A stretch of 64,000 nucleotides of DNA from Streptomyces sp. SID5910 (GTDB lineage: Bacteria; Actinomycetota; Actinomycetes; Streptomycetales; Streptomycetaceae): NCBI RefSeq assembly GCF_009862125.1, contig NZ_WWHX01000398.1, positions 16,217 through 80,216 of the forward strand, written 5' to 3'. Position numbers and translations under genes: made by a program. The stretch's first letter is position 1. Every line of letters starts with the position of its first letter. The notes under the pieces are model-generated. The model was not told where the DNA came from. It saw nothing but the letters and a program-made list of their open reading frames with translations, and ran no database searches. Positions 9,567-17,887 of this stretch are shown one piece after another.

Positions 9567-10169
9567 ATGCCCAGAAATGACGCATTCTCTCAGGGAATTC
9601 AGTACCCAGTACTGGGCGATGCCCCTGACATCGAAGTCGCCACGCAGACCATCGTAAACGGCATCGTCCCGCAGACGGTCATGCGTTTCGCCAATGCCAA
9701 CGCGCGTGCGGCTGCGTTGTCTGGTGAGTCGGCCCCCGTTCCCGGAATGGTGACCTACCTCAACGCTGAGGATCGCTACGACCGACGGGACGGAGACGGC
9801 ATTTGGCGTCCGTTGAGTCCCGGACCGTGGAAGCCGTTCACGTTCGCCACCGGGTACAGCGCCAATTCAGGTGGGCCCGCGTACCGAATTGTGAATGGTG
9901 AGGTTCACCTTCGGGGAACCATCTCCAAGAGCAACGGAAGCGCCCTGACGGTGAACGCGGAAACGCGGCTGGGAACGCTGCCGACGGAGGCACGCCCCAA
10001 CGCGTACCGGTACTTCATCCAGCCCACGCAGTGGACGACGAAGAACGGCGTCTCCTACTTCCACGCTCGCGTTGGCGTGTTCCCTGACGGGACGATCAAC
10101 TACCTGCTCCCGCTGAACTCGCAAAGCGACTGGATCGGCCTCGACGGCATCAAGTTCAGCATCGAGTAA
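9567..10169 (+). CDS. Tail protein, putative receptor-binding
   Basis: 200 residues with a preceding GGAGG ribosome binding site (about 9549-9553). The N-terminal half (MPRNDAFSQGIQYPVLGDAPDIE, then SGESAPVPGMVTYL) is typical of actinophage tail-tip attachment regions, and the C-terminal half is a beta-rich domain with Gly/Tyr/Trp turns consistent with a trimeric receptor-binding head. It is the last gene before a strong terminator. The receptor-binding role is inferred. Confidence 0.65.
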   Translation: MPRNDAFSQGIQYPVLGDAPDIEVATQTIVNGIVPQTVMRFANANARAAALSGESAPVPGMVTYLNAEDRYDRRDGDGIWRPLSPGPWKPFTFATGYSANSGGPAYRIVNGEVHLRGTISKSNGSALTVNAETRLGTLPTEARPNAYRYFIQPTQWTTKNGVSYFHARVGVFPDGTINYLLPLNSQSDWIGLDGIKFSIE

Positions 10170-10194
10170 CTACGCCCGCACACCACGCACTCAC

Positions 10195-10218
10195 GCCCCG
10201 CAGCGACGGGGCCTTTTT
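10195..10218 (+). terminator. Intrinsic terminator after tail gene
   Basis: GCCCCG (10195-10200) pairs with CGGGGC (10207-10212) around a 6-nt loop, followed by CTTTTT. This separates the tail genes from the lysis genes. Confidence 0.85.
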
Positions 10219-10240
10219 CATGCCCTGGAGGGGTTCACGC

Positions 10241-11419
10241 ATGGGTGAAATCTGGATCAAGGAAGCCGAGCGGCTGGGGGACGGAAGCATCGGCGGGACG
10301 ATGGACACCCCGTCGGCTCCGCCTCGCGTCGTCTGGCACACCACGGAGAGCGGCGCGGGCAACGCCGCCTTCGACGCCGTCGGCTCGTACCTGACCAAGG
10401 TCGTGTCGGAGCCGCACATCCTCTACGACCCGACGACTGACCGCCTTGGTCAGTACGGCCCGCTGAACCAGTCGGCGCGCGCCCTGAAGAACGACGGGTC
10501 GACGAGGACGAACCGCACTGGCCGGGTCTGCATTCAGATCGAAGTCCTGGCCCGCGCTGACAAGCCGTTCACCAACTACTGGAAGCCGGGGCCGAACTTC
10601 ACGGCACTCATGCGGGCGATCCGCTCATGGGGTGTCCCGGACACCTGGCCTGCTGGCTCCTGCGCCCCGGGCGCGTCTCGTCCCCGCACCACCTGGGCGA
10701 CAAAGGGCGGGCACTACGGCCACTGCCACATCCCGGGTAACGACCACTGGGACCCGGGCAACATCGACCGCGCGGCGATCCTGAAGGCTGCGGGAGGAAG
10801 CGGCACCGCTCCCCAGGGCGGGACGTCGGGCTCCGCAAGTGGCTCGTCCATCGCCCGCTACAAGGTCACCATCAACGGCCTGGAGTACGGCTACGGAGCC
10901 ACCGGCTCTCATGTGACGGCCGTCGGCAAGGCGCTCGTCGCAAAGGGCTGCTCCGCCTACGCGGAGGGCCCCGGTCCGACGTGGAGCGACGCCGACACGA
11001 AGTCCTACGCCCTGTGGCAGAAGAAGCTTGGCTACTCCGGATCCGACGCCGACGGCGTCCCGGGGGAGTCGTCCCTGAAGGCGCTCATGGGCACCGTGCC
11101 CAGCAAGGCGGTTGCGACGCCAGCCACGCCGACCGTCGACCTGTCGAACCTCATCGCTGCGGCTCGTCGCGACCCGGGCCTGAAGCAGGGCGGGACGACG
11201 CATGCGGCCGACGTCCGCATCGTCGAAGCGGCGCTGAAGGCGGAGGGTCTCCTCTCCGCGACCTACGCGGGCGACGGCTCCTTCGGCTCGACGACTGTCG
11301 CCGCCTACCGCAAGTGGCAGCAGAAGTGCGGCTACACCGGCTCCGCGGCTGACGGCATCCCCGGCAAGGCGTCGCTGGAGAAGCTGGGCGCCAAGCGCGG
11401 CTTCAAGGTCAAGGCGTGA
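10241..11419 (+). CDS. Endolysin: N-acetylmuramoyl-L-alanine amidase with two peptidoglycan-binding domains
   Basis: 392 residues from ATG 10241, chosen because GGAGGG lies 10-15 nt upstream; an ATG at 10220 is in frame but has no site. Residues ~20-180 form an Amidase_2 (PGRP-like) zinc amidase: VVWHTTESG gives the first zinc His and GHCHIPGNDHWDPG the second part of the site. Residues ~206-285 and ~325-390 are two PG_binding_1-type repeats (YALWQKKLGYSGSDADGVPG and YRKWQQKCGYTGSAADGIPG). It cuts the stem peptide from muramic acid for host lysis. There is no signal peptide, so release should depend on a holin. Confidence 0.93.
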   Translation: MGEIWIKEAERLGDGSIGGTMDTPSAPPRVVWHTTESGAGNAAFDAVGSYLTKVVSEPHILYDPTTDRLGQYGPLNQSARALKNDGSTRTNRTGRVCIQIEVLARADKPFTNYWKPGPNFTALMRAIRSWGVPDTWPAGSCAPGASRPRTTWATKGGHYGHCHIPGNDHWDPGNIDRAAILKAAGGSGTAPQGGTSGSASGSSIARYKVTINGLEYGYGATGSHVTAVGKALVAKGCSAYAEGPGPTWSDADTKSYALWQKKLGYSGSDADGVPGESSLKALMGTVPSKAVATPATPTVDLSNLIAAARRDPGLKQGGTTHAADVRIVEAALKAEGLLSATYAGDGSFGSTTVAAYRKWQQKCGYTGSAADGIPGKASLEKLGAKRGFKVKA

Positions 11420-11426
11420 GCGCCTC

Positions 11427-11729
11427 ATGGAAGTGCTGATCGCCATCATCGGCGCCATTGGCGTCATGGGAGCGGCGGCAGTGACGGCCGCCATCCCGCT
11501 CATCACCCGCCGCACGCGCGGCGCAGTGGCGGCGGAGGGGGTCGTCACCCGGGAGGCCGTGGCGGAAGCCGTCACGGCCCTCGGGGCGCAGCTCAACACC
11601 CGTATCGACGACGTCCGCGACGACATGGACGAGGTCCGCGAGAGCGTCTCTCGCATCCGCGAATGGCAGGCCGGCCACGACGCAGAGCACCTACTCATCG
11701 GCCGACCGCAGAACCCTGGAGGAGAATAG
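11427..11729 (+). CDS. Membrane protein with coiled coil, DUF2746-like (candidate holin)
   Basis: 100 residues: one N-terminal membrane segment (about 2-27, rich in Ile/Ala/Gly) followed by a basic patch (TRRTRG) and a charged helical coiled-coil tail. It follows the endolysin at 7 nt, the usual holin place, and resembles the DUF2746 family of Streptomyces phages. One-TM holins exist, but a spanin-like or tail-attachment role is not excluded. Confidence 0.6.
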   Translation: MEVLIAIIGAIGVMGAAAVTAAIPLITRRTRGAVAAEGVVTREAVAEAVTALGAQLNTRIDDVRDDMDEVRESVSRIREWQAGHDAEHLLIGRPQNPGGE

Positions 11730-13745
11730 ATGGCAATCCCCGCCGGCATCGCGACGGTAGTCGTCACGGGCCGCTACATCCGCCCCGACGGCTCCCCGCT
11801 GACGGGGACGGTGGTCTTCGAGCCGCCTGCGCGCCTGACCTTCCCCAACGCCGACACCATCAGCGCGGGCGCTGCGACGGTGGCGCTGGACGCTGAGGGC
11901 GCCTTCGTGGTGACGCTGATCGCCACCGACGTCCCCGGCATGCAGCCGGAAGAGTGGACGTACACCGTAACGGAGCGGATGGCGCGAGCACCTGAGCGGA
12001 GCTACGCCATCGCCCTCCCCTCCTCGACGACGGCCGTCGACCTGGCCGACGTCGCCCCCGCGAACCCGGCGGACGGTGAGTACGTCATTGTCACTGGCCC
12101 TGCGGGCAAGGACGGCTCACAGATCCTCAGCGGGACCGGGGCGCCCCCGGCGTCCATTGGCGCCGACGGTGACTACTACATCGACACCACGACCGGCGCC
12201 GTGCAGCTCCATGGTCCGAAGGCTGCGGGAGCCTGGCCGACAGGTGTCGCCCTGGGCGGGGGAGGAAGCGGCGCCGTCTCGTCCGTTAACGGGCAGACCG
12301 GAGCCGTCAACCTGACGGCCGTCAGCGTCGGGGCCGTTCCGTCGTCCGGCGGCACGATGACGGGCGACCTCAACGCGCCGGCTGTGACCACAAGCGGAAC
12401 TAGCACCTTCGCCAATATCCGACTAGGCGCGAGCGCTAACTTCGGGGGTGGTGCAGACGGCGCCATGGCGATTCAGAATGTCGGCACCCCTCCGCCGTCC
12501 AGTCCATCTCAGGGCGTCGTTTTGTTCGCGCAGGGCGACGTGCTGAAAGTCCGCCAGGCGAACGGCAGCACTGTCACGATCGGCGCGTCCTCCTCGCCAG
12601 CGGCAGGTACGCCAGGCATTTATGCACCGCCTGGATGGGGCCAGTTCTGGCGTGCCAAGCGCGATGCAGCGGGGACGGGGAAGGCGACGATAGCCGTCGT
12701 CGGTGGCTCCGCATCGCAAGGCATGTACGCCTCGAACCCCCGCACCAAGTCCTGGCCTGGTGTCGTGGCGTCGAGCCTCCAGAGCGCCTACGGCGACGGC
12801 GGATCAGGCTTCCAGCAAACCTCGCTGTCGTCGGCGGTCCTCGCGTCTGGGGACGCTGCTGCACTGGCCGCATGGACGACGGCCGGCGCAGTGGTCACGC
12901 AGACGGGCACGTGGTCGCAGGGCGGCTCGAAGTACGGGCCCGGCGCGAACTACATCTATTCGGACACTACGGGCAACACCTTGAGTTTCAAGGCCCGCGG
13001 CACCGTCGTAAAGATCTTCACGGTGGTCGGCTCCGGCACCCGCCCGAACATGCTGTACAGCATCGACGGCGGGGCGGACGTGTCCGTGGCGCAGCCGTCG
13101 GGGGCGGCGGCCATCCAAGTGACCACGATCACGGGCCTGTCCAACACGACGCACACCGTCGTCATCAAGGTCGGCACCGCAAGCAGCGGACAGTACCTCA
13201 GCGTGTGCGGTGTCAGCGGCGAGAACACCACGGGTGTCGTCGTGCACAACCTGGCCCTAGCCGGCGCCAAGAGCGAGACCTACGCTCTCAACGCCACGAC
13301 GGCTCTCAACTCGACGTGGAACGGTGGCGTCGACTACCCCGCAGACCTGTGCATCTACACGGCAGGGCCGAACGACGCGGCGGCCAACGTCGACCCGGAC
13401 GTCTGGGCGGCGAACGTGGCCAAGTGGACGAAGGCCGTCAAGGACACAGGGACGGCCACCGGTAACACGGACATCATCATCGCGGTCCCGCACCTGGGCA
13501 AGCACGACGTGACGAACTTCAAGTACCAGGACTACGCCCTGAGGGCACGGGCGCTGGCCGACGTCTACGGCTGCGCGGTGGTCAACTGGTGGCTACTCGG
13601 CCGGAACTCCTGGGAGTACTGGAGCGGCCTGGGGTACTGGGGGACGAACGCCGGGACCGGCGCCGCTGGCACCGACTCGGTCCACATGAGCGACGCGGGC
13701 TTCCAGTTCATGGCGGACGCCATCCTCCCGCTCCTCACGTCCTAA
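11730..13745 (+). CDS. Tail fibre with C-terminal SGNH/GDSL hydrolase domain
   Basis: 671 residues, starting directly at the preceding stop. Residues ~1-115 are a beta domain seen at the N-terminus of actinophage fibres; ~120-310 contain Gly/Ser-rich repeats and an INGQTG-like motif (SSVNGQTGAVNL) typical of fibre shafts. From ~315 to the end is an SGNH hydrolase: block I VVGGSASQG with the nucleophile Ser, block III-like AGPNDA, and the Asp-His pair in DSVHMSDAG. Such fibre esterases deacylate surface polysaccharides. It is the last late gene before the first phage-type promoter motif. Confidence 0.85.
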   Translation: MAIPAGIATVVVTGRYIRPDGSPLTGTVVFEPPARLTFPNADTISAGAATVALDAEGAFVVTLIATDVPGMQPEEWTYTVTERMARAPERSYAIALPSSTTAVDLADVAPANPADGEYVIVTGPAGKDGSQILSGTGAPPASIGADGDYYIDTTTGAVQLHGPKAAGAWPTGVALGGGGSGAVSSVNGQTGAVNLTAVSVGAVPSSGGTMTGDLNAPAVTTSGTSTFANIRLGASANFGGGADGAMAIQNVGTPPPSSPSQGVVLFAQGDVLKVRQANGSTVTIGASSSPAAGTPGIYAPPGWGQFWRAKRDAAGTGKATIAVVGGSASQGMYASNPRTKSWPGVVASSLQSAYGDGGSGFQQTSLSSAVLASGDAAALAAWTTAGAVVTQTGTWSQGGSKYGPGANYIYSDTTGNTLSFKARGTVVKIFTVVGSGTRPNMLYSIDGGADVSVAQPSGAAAIQVTTITGLSNTTHTVVIKVGTASSGQYLSVCGVSGENTTGVVVHNLALAGAKSETYALNATTALNSTWNGGVDYPADLCIYTAGPNDAAANVDPDVWAANVAKWTKAVKDTGTATGNTDIIIAVPHLGKHDVTNFKYQDYALRARALADVYGCAVVNWWLLGRNSWEYWSGLGYWGTNAGTGAAGTDSVHMSDAGFQFMADAILPLLTS

Positions 13746-13763
13746 GAAAGTCTGCCCCTCCGC

Positions 13764-13794
13764 GTCACATCCTCCCCTCTGCGCCCCATTACCC
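13764..13794 (+). promoter_or_regulatory. Phage-specific promoter motif, copy A
   Basis: GTCACAT-N14-CCCATTACCC, 31 nt before the dNMP kinase start. The hexamers GTCACA and CATTAC are 17 bp apart, the spacing of a sigma70-type promoter. The same motif occurs at 16596, 23808 and 35796, each upstream of an operon. Function is inferred from repetition and position. Confidence 0.7.
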
Positions 13795-13825
13795 CCGTGT
13801 CAGGACGCAGAGGGGAGAGGGACGC

Positions 13826-14431
13826 ATGAACATCGGCATCATCGGGCGTGCCCGAGTTGGCAAAGACACAGCCGGCAAGTGGCTCGTCGACAACCGTGGG
13901 TACCGGCGGGTCGCCTTCGCCGACGCGCTGAAGGAAGCGGCGCTGAAGGTGGACCCGATTGTCAACGCCTACGTGGGGTTCTGCGACGAGTACGACCACG
14001 AGGTGACAACGCGGCACCTGTCCACCGTGGTTCGCGACCACGGATGGGAGGGGGCGAAGGAGTTCGGAATCGTCCGCTGCTTCCTCCAGGAACTCGGCGC
14101 AGCCGTCCGCGACATCGACGAGGACTTCTGGCTCCGTGCCGCGATGAAGAAGGTCATGGGCGCCAACGACGATGGCGTCCCGTGCGTGATCACCGACGTC
14201 AGGTACCCCAACGAGGCGGCCTCCCTGCGACGAGCCGGCTTCCACCTCGTCTACATCGAGCGGCCCGGGGTCCCGCAGATGGACCACGCGTCGGAGAACT
14301 CCCTGACGGCCGACGACGCGGACTTCCACATCTGGAACAACGGCGACCTTGGCGACCTCCTTCGGTCCGCTGACGACCTGTGGGAGCACGTCTACGCCGT
14401 CGAGTCCGCCCGCTCCGTCCACGTCCACTAA
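13826..14431 (+). CDS. Deoxynucleoside monophosphate kinase
   Basis: 201 residues. A P-loop variant (GRARVGKDTAG, residues 6-16) opens the protein and is followed by the dNMP-kinase pattern: VAFADALKE, ELGAAVRDIDEDFWLRAA and VITDVRYPNEA (Walker B/LID side). These phage enzymes phosphorylate dNMPs to supply DNA synthesis. The start has AGGGGAGAGG 8-15 nt upstream. It is the first gene after promoter motif A, consistent with early expression. Homologues occur in phiC31-like phages. Confidence 0.88.
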   Translation: MNIGIIGRARVGKDTAGKWLVDNRGYRRVAFADALKEAALKVDPIVNAYVGFCDEYDHEVTTRHLSTVVRDHGWEGAKEFGIVRCFLQELGAAVRDIDEDFWLRAAMKKVMGANDDGVPCVITDVRYPNEAASLRRAGFHLVYIERPGVPQMDHASENSLTADDADFHIWNNGDLGDLLRSADDLWEHVYAVESARSVHVH

Positions 14432-14443
14432 CGAAAGGCACTC

Positions 14444-14689
14444 ATGCTCAAGCGTATCTGGTCCCACCTCAACCGCCTGTACCTCCGAGCCCTGGTCTCC
14501 CTCCAGATCTTCGCCGCGCAGGAACCGGTCCGTCTCCGTGCGGCCCTGACGTCGCTCGTCCTGGCCCTGGCCGTCGTTTTCCCCGCCATCGACGCCGGCA
14601 CGGCGGAGACGATCGGCGCCGTGGGCGTCGTCGCCCTGCCCATCCTGGTCGGCGAGAGCGCGCGTCGGAAGGTGACGCCCGTCGAGTAG
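14444..14689 (+). CDS. Small two-TM membrane protein (possible holin)
   Basis: 81 residues with an amphipathic basic N-terminus and two hydrophobic segments (about 33-50 and 55-71) separated by DAGTAET, ending in a charged tail (GESARRKVTPVE). The topology is compatible with a class II holin. It follows the dNMP kinase by 12 nt, using a site AACGAAAGGCACTC that is also found before 23901. A holin placed in an early operon would be unusual, so a general membrane role is equally possible. Confidence 0.55.
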   Translation: MLKRIWSHLNRLYLRALVSLQIFAAQEPVRLRAALTSLVLALAVVFPAIDAGTAETIGAVGVVALPILVGESARRKVTPVE

Positions 14690-14704
14690 TACTTGCACCA
14701 CCTC

Positions 14705-14746
14705 AGCCCCCGTCTGTCCCACGTCATGGGACGGGCGGGGGCTTTA
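14705..14746 (+). terminator. Intrinsic terminator
   Basis: AGCCCCCGTCTGTCCC pairs with GGGACGGGCGGGGGCT around ACGTCAT, followed by TTT. It ends the kinase/membrane-protein unit. Confidence 0.85.
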
Positions 14747-14847
14747 TGCGTTTGTGGCGAAAGACGCTAAGCGAACCCGCGTTCGAATTGCGCACTGCTC
14801 TCCACCCGCCCACCATGCGGAACAGGTCAGAACCTTGCACTATGCAC

Positions 14848-14865
14848 GCGTAAAACGACTTACGC
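14848..14865 (+). promoter_or_regulatory. Palindromic operator (stoperator-like), copy 1
   Basis: GCGTAAAACGACTTACGC: perfect 6-bp inverted halves GCGTAA/TTACGC around AACGAC. It is the best palindrome of the eight copies spread through the early region, and lies just upstream of the putative promoter at 14884-14912. Confidence 0.7.
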
Positions 14866-14883
14866 TTTGACCGATTCATGGGA

Positions 14884-14912
14884 GGTGGGGTGGCCGACAT
14901 ACCTCCTATACT
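14884..14912 (+). promoter_or_regulatory. Putative promoter with GGCCGACATA box
   Basis: TATACT (14907-14912) is a good -10 hexamer, and the box GGCCGACATA (14892-14901) overlaps the spacer. The -35 region is G-rich and poor. The predicted start of transcription falls at or next to the ATG at 14920, suggesting a leaderless mRNA. The same box recurs at 34967, 34996, 37871 and 40159. Confidence 0.5.
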
Positions 14913-14919
14913 CCGCGGC

Positions 14920-15546
14920 ATGCCGACCTCACCCGGCCCTCTACTGTCCGCCCTCGACGCTCTATGGGAGCGCCTGAGGACCCGCATAGAGGAGCTACCA
15001 CCTATCAATCCAGTCATCTCACCGACCAACCGGCTACTTGATCATGGCCCTACTCGATGGACGCGGGATAAGGACGGGAGAGTCTCCGGTCTCGTCATCA
15101 CCGTCGATGTCCTCCAGGCGGGCCCTGATGCCGTCCTGGAGACGGTCCTCCACGACGCTGCGCACCTCCTGTGCTGGTGTCGTGGGGTCGACGACACGAC
15201 CATGCACGGCGTGTACCACAACCAACAGTTCCTAGCCGCAGCGGAGGAGGTGGGCCTGACGTGGCCGGCCGGGGCGAAGCGGCTGCGTGGTAAGGGGTTC
15301 CACGCGCCTGTGCTGACCGCCGACACCCGGGCCAGGTACGCCGAGGACCTGCGGGCGCTGAAGGAGGCAATCCCGCTCGTCCTCCCGCACCTGGAGCTAC
15401 CGCAGACGCCGAATAGGGGTCGCGTCGACCGGCTGACACTGGTCTGCAAGTGCGACCCGCCACGGAAGCTCCGCGTCTCCCGCACCGTCGCAGCTCAGGG
15501 CCCCATTACGTGCGGCGTGTGCGGTAACGATTTCACAGAGGGGTGA
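14920..15546 (+). CDS. SprT-like zinc metalloprotease family protein
   Basis: 208 residues from ATG 14920; an in-frame GTG/ATG further up would place the promoter inside the gene. The motif VLHDAAHLLCW (HxxxH) in a helix, the downstream HNQQF histidine and a C-terminal zinc ribbon (CKC...CGVCG) match SprT/Spartan-like proteins. Members cleave DNA-bound proteins or simply bind nucleic acid; in phages the role is unknown. Glu of HExxH is replaced by Asp (HDAAH), which may reduce activity. No Shine-Dalgarno sequence precedes the start. Confidence 0.7.
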   Translation: MPTSPGPLLSALDALWERLRTRIEELPPINPVISPTNRLLDHGPTRWTRDKDGRVSGLVITVDVLQAGPDAVLETVLHDAAHLLCWCRGVDDTTMHGVYHNQQFLAAAEEVGLTWPAGAKRLRGKGFHAPVLTADTRARYAEDLRALKEAIPLVLPHLELPQTPNRGRVDRLTLVCKCDPPRKLRVSRTVAAQGPITCGVCGNDFTEG

Positions 15547-15639
15547 TCATCTAGAGCTACCGTGGGGTAAGGTCTGCCAAAAGTCAGTGCTTCACGGTAC
15601 TCTGCCTACGGCGGAGGTCTGTCTCTGAGAGAGGTCACA

Positions 15640-16407
15640 ATGAGCCCGAAGGATGATGTCGCCCGGCTGGGACAGCGCACGGTGACACACGTCGACGCTG
15701 CGAGCGTCCAGGCTCTCGACCTCGAAGCCATCGAGCACGAGCCGACGACGGCGCTTATCGCTCGTGGAGCTGCCTACGCCCGTGAGTACGCCGCTATCGA
15801 GCACAAGCCGGCACTACTGGCGCAGAACATCGCGGTCGTCCTCTTGGCCCTGCGGAAGCAGCATGACGATTGGCTGGGGCGGACCCACGTCTACCGGCAG
15901 GACGCGGCGGAGGTGTACCGCGCAGCAAGTATCGACGACAAGGAGCAGTTGACGAGGCTCCAGGCCAACGTTCGATACCACGTCGGCAACATGCTCAGGC
16001 GCCACCTGACGCCCCGGGAACTCAGAGCGCTCGAACTGCACGACGCGTCACCGCTGGAGCGTCAGCAGGACCGACGCGCCACTGACACCGCGATCCTTCG
16101 CGCGACGAAGGTCTCAGCTGAGGTCACGTCCTCCACCCCGCGGACGTCCCAGGTGACGAAGAAGGGTGCGCAGCCGGAGGCGGTTCCCCGGCAGGGGAGC
16201 GTGGCGGGTCTGGCCGTCAAGGCGACGGCCGACCACCTACGTCTAGCGCAGGCGGCGAAGGCTCTGGTCGCTCAGTTCAACGCGGACGTCATCGACGACC
16301 ACATGACAGACGGCCAGCGTGCCAAGCTCGACGAGGAGCTGGCGGAGATGGAGCGCAAGGTCCGCAGCCTCCGCCGGCACTTGAAGAAGCGCAGGTCGGA
16401 GGGCTGA
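15640..16407 (+). CDS. Putative immunity repressor (phiC31-type C-terminal region)
   Basis: 255 residues, mostly helical and charged. The segment RYHVGNMLRRHLTPRELRALEL and the C-terminal coiled coil (LDEELAEMERKVRSLRRHLKK) resemble, from memory, the C-terminal part of phiC31-type repressors; I cannot confirm this without alignment. A LTPRELRAL-type helix could bind DNA. It has its own ~93 nt upstream region and is closed by the large palindrome at 16458-16546. It is my best candidate for the protein binding the eight palindromic operators. Alternative: an unrelated early regulator. Confidence 0.45.
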   Translation: MSPKDDVARLGQRTVTHVDAASVQALDLEAIEHEPTTALIARGAAYAREYAAIEHKPALLAQNIAVVLLALRKQHDDWLGRTHVYRQDAAEVYRAASIDDKEQLTRLQANVRYHVGNMLRRHLTPRELRALELHDASPLERQQDRRATDTAILRATKVSAEVTSSTPRTSQVTKKGAQPEAVPRQGSVAGLAVKATADHLRLAQAAKALVAQFNADVIDDHMTDGQRAKLDEELAEMERKVRSLRRHLKKRRSEG

Positions 16408-16457
16408 TCGCCTCTTCCGTCAGACGGCCGCCTCTTCCTCCGCGCGCCAAACTCCAT

Positions 16458-16546
16458 GCCAAAGTGTCGAACTAACCCCCTACTTTCATTTTTCTCTAAC
16501 GCGTGTAGAGAGAAATTGAAAATAGGGGTTAGTTCGACACTTTGGC
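16458..16546. repeat. Long near-perfect palindrome, AT-rich core
   Basis: Arms 16458-16479 and 16525-16546 are perfect 22-bp inverted repeats; the 45-nt interior continues with partial complementarity and an inner TCTCT...AGAGA hairpin. The region is markedly more AT-rich than its surroundings. It lies between the putative repressor gene and the nuclease operon promoter. It may be a bidirectional terminator, a replication origin or a protein-binding cruciform. Confidence 0.8.
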
Positions 16547-16595
16547 CTTTGGTCTGTCCAGGGGGGAGGAGGCCGAAAGATCTTCGACGGCTCAT

Positions 16596-16626
16596 GTCAC
16601 ATCCGCCGCCTGGCGCCCCATAACCC
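16596..16626 (+). promoter_or_regulatory. Phage-specific promoter motif, copy B
   Basis: GTCACAT-N14-CCCATAACCC followed by ATGTGTAAG, 35 nt before the nuclease gene. The region after the motif is shared with copy C (CCCATAACCCATGTGTAAG). Confidence 0.72.
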
Positions 16627-16661
16627 ATGTGTAAGCAGCGGACAGCTACACAGGGAGCCAC

Positions 16662-17465
16662 ATGGCCGGAGTGAGCACCATCAAGAGGAGCGGGAACCGC
16701 TTCTACATCGACCCCGACGACGGGGACATCAAGGTCCCGGGCGTGACGAGCGTCGTGGGCCAACTGCCCAAAGACTTCCTGACCTTCTGGGCAGCGAAGG
16801 AGGCCGCGGAGGCGGCCGTTGAGAACTGGGACATCGTCTCCCAGCTCGTGCAGCGCGACCCGAAGGGTGCCGTCGACTACCTGAAGAACGCACACCGACG
16901 CAAGTCGCAGGCAGCGAGCGACCTGGGCAGCACTGCCCACGACTACTTCGAGCGTCTGGCCCGCGGTGAGGTCGTGAACGACAGGCACGTTCACGTCGAT
17001 GTGAAGCCTCACGTGAGGCACTTCCGCGAGTTCCTCCAGGAGGTTCAGCCGGAGTTCCTCTACCTGGAGGAAACCATCTGGCACGACACGCACCGGGTGG
17101 CCGGTTCGTTCGACGCCATCGCGAAGGTGGACGGTGACCTTGTGGTAGTGGACTGGAAGACGAGTAAGGCGGTCTACGACTCCGTAGCCCTCCAGCTCAG
17201 CGCGTACCGCTACGCCGACCGGATCATCCTCGCCGAGACGGGGGATTCGGTTCCGATGCCGGAACTTGCTGGTGGAGCCGTGCTCCACGTCAGGCCAGAG
17301 GGGTGGTCCTTCGTTCCGGTCAAGTGCGACCGGGAGGTGTTCGAGACCTTCCTGGCTCTGCGGAAGGTCTTCGACTGGGAGACGGCTGGGAAGAAGAAGG
17401 TCATCGGCAAGCCCATCGCGAGCGGGGGAGAGCTGGTCACCGGTACGCAGAGGCGGGCAGCGTGA
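16662..17465 (+). CDS. PD-(D/E)XK nuclease (Cas4/RecB-like exonuclease)
   Basis: 267 residues. The RecB-family signature is complete: GSTAHDYFE (His, about 89-97), an EEN-like E (YLEETIW), VAGSFDAIA (Asp, about 147-155), VVDWKTSK (about 163-170, the D-x-K part) and the QLSAYRYA helix (about 178-185). Phage members act as 5'-3' exonucleases for recombination and replication. It is the first gene of operon B and overlaps the next start by 4 nt. Confidence 0.85.
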   Translation: MAGVSTIKRSGNRFYIDPDDGDIKVPGVTSVVGQLPKDFLTFWAAKEAAEAAVENWDIVSQLVQRDPKGAVDYLKNAHRRKSQAASDLGSTAHDYFERLARGEVVNDRHVHVDVKPHVRHFREFLQEVQPEFLYLEETIWHDTHRVAGSFDAIAKVDGDLVVVDWKTSKAVYDSVALQLSAYRYADRIILAETGDSVPMPELAGGAVLHVRPEGWSFVPVKCDREVFETFLALRKVFDWETAGKKKVIGKPIASGGELVTGTQRRAA

Positions 17466-17887
17466 GGGCCTGGCACCGCCTCAGCGGACGTGTGCGGATC
17501 GACCTCCCGTCCGACGGATACGAGATGGAGGTTATCCACCCGCGCCCTGGGGCGGGACGGCTTCCGAAGGCTGTCCGGGTGGTCGTCTCAGAGGCGGAGT
17601 TCAACGAGCTGCGGGACCAAATACTAGAAGCCGACCCCGTCCGTGCGGAGCTGAGGCGCGACCTCGACGAGGCCCTGCGCCGGATCGAGCAGCTCACCGA
17701 AGAGCGCGACCGCATGACCGCTCAGTGCGACGAGGCTGTCAGGCGGGCGGCGGTGGTCGACGGGCTTCGACCTATCCGCATGGAGGTCCCGGCGGAACTG
17801 TTCACGAAGCCCGTCGACGACGAGCTGAAGGCCGTCATCGTCAGCCAGGCGCGGGAGATTGCCCGACTGAAGGGGGAGAGTGAGTGA
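17462..17887 (+). CDS. Coiled-coil protein of unknown function
   Basis: 141 residues from a GTG that overlaps the nuclease stop. The N-terminal 45 residues are beta-like; residues ~45-95 form a charged coiled coil (EAEFNELRDQILEADPVRAEL region). The overlap with the nuclease gene suggests translational coupling and perhaps a partner role. No domain is recognised. Confidence 0.75.
   Translation: MRAWHRLSGRVRIDLPSDGYEMEVIHPRPGAGRLPKAVRVVVSEAEFNELRDQILEADPVRAELRRDLDEALRRIEQLTEERDRMTAQCDEAVRRAAVVDGLRPIRMEVPAELFTKPVDDELKAVIVSQAREIARLKGESE

Noticed and set aside
10220..10240. Endolysin start at ATG 10220
   Set aside because: It would begin inside the terminator trailer with no binding site; ATG 10241 follows GGAGGG at a proper distance.
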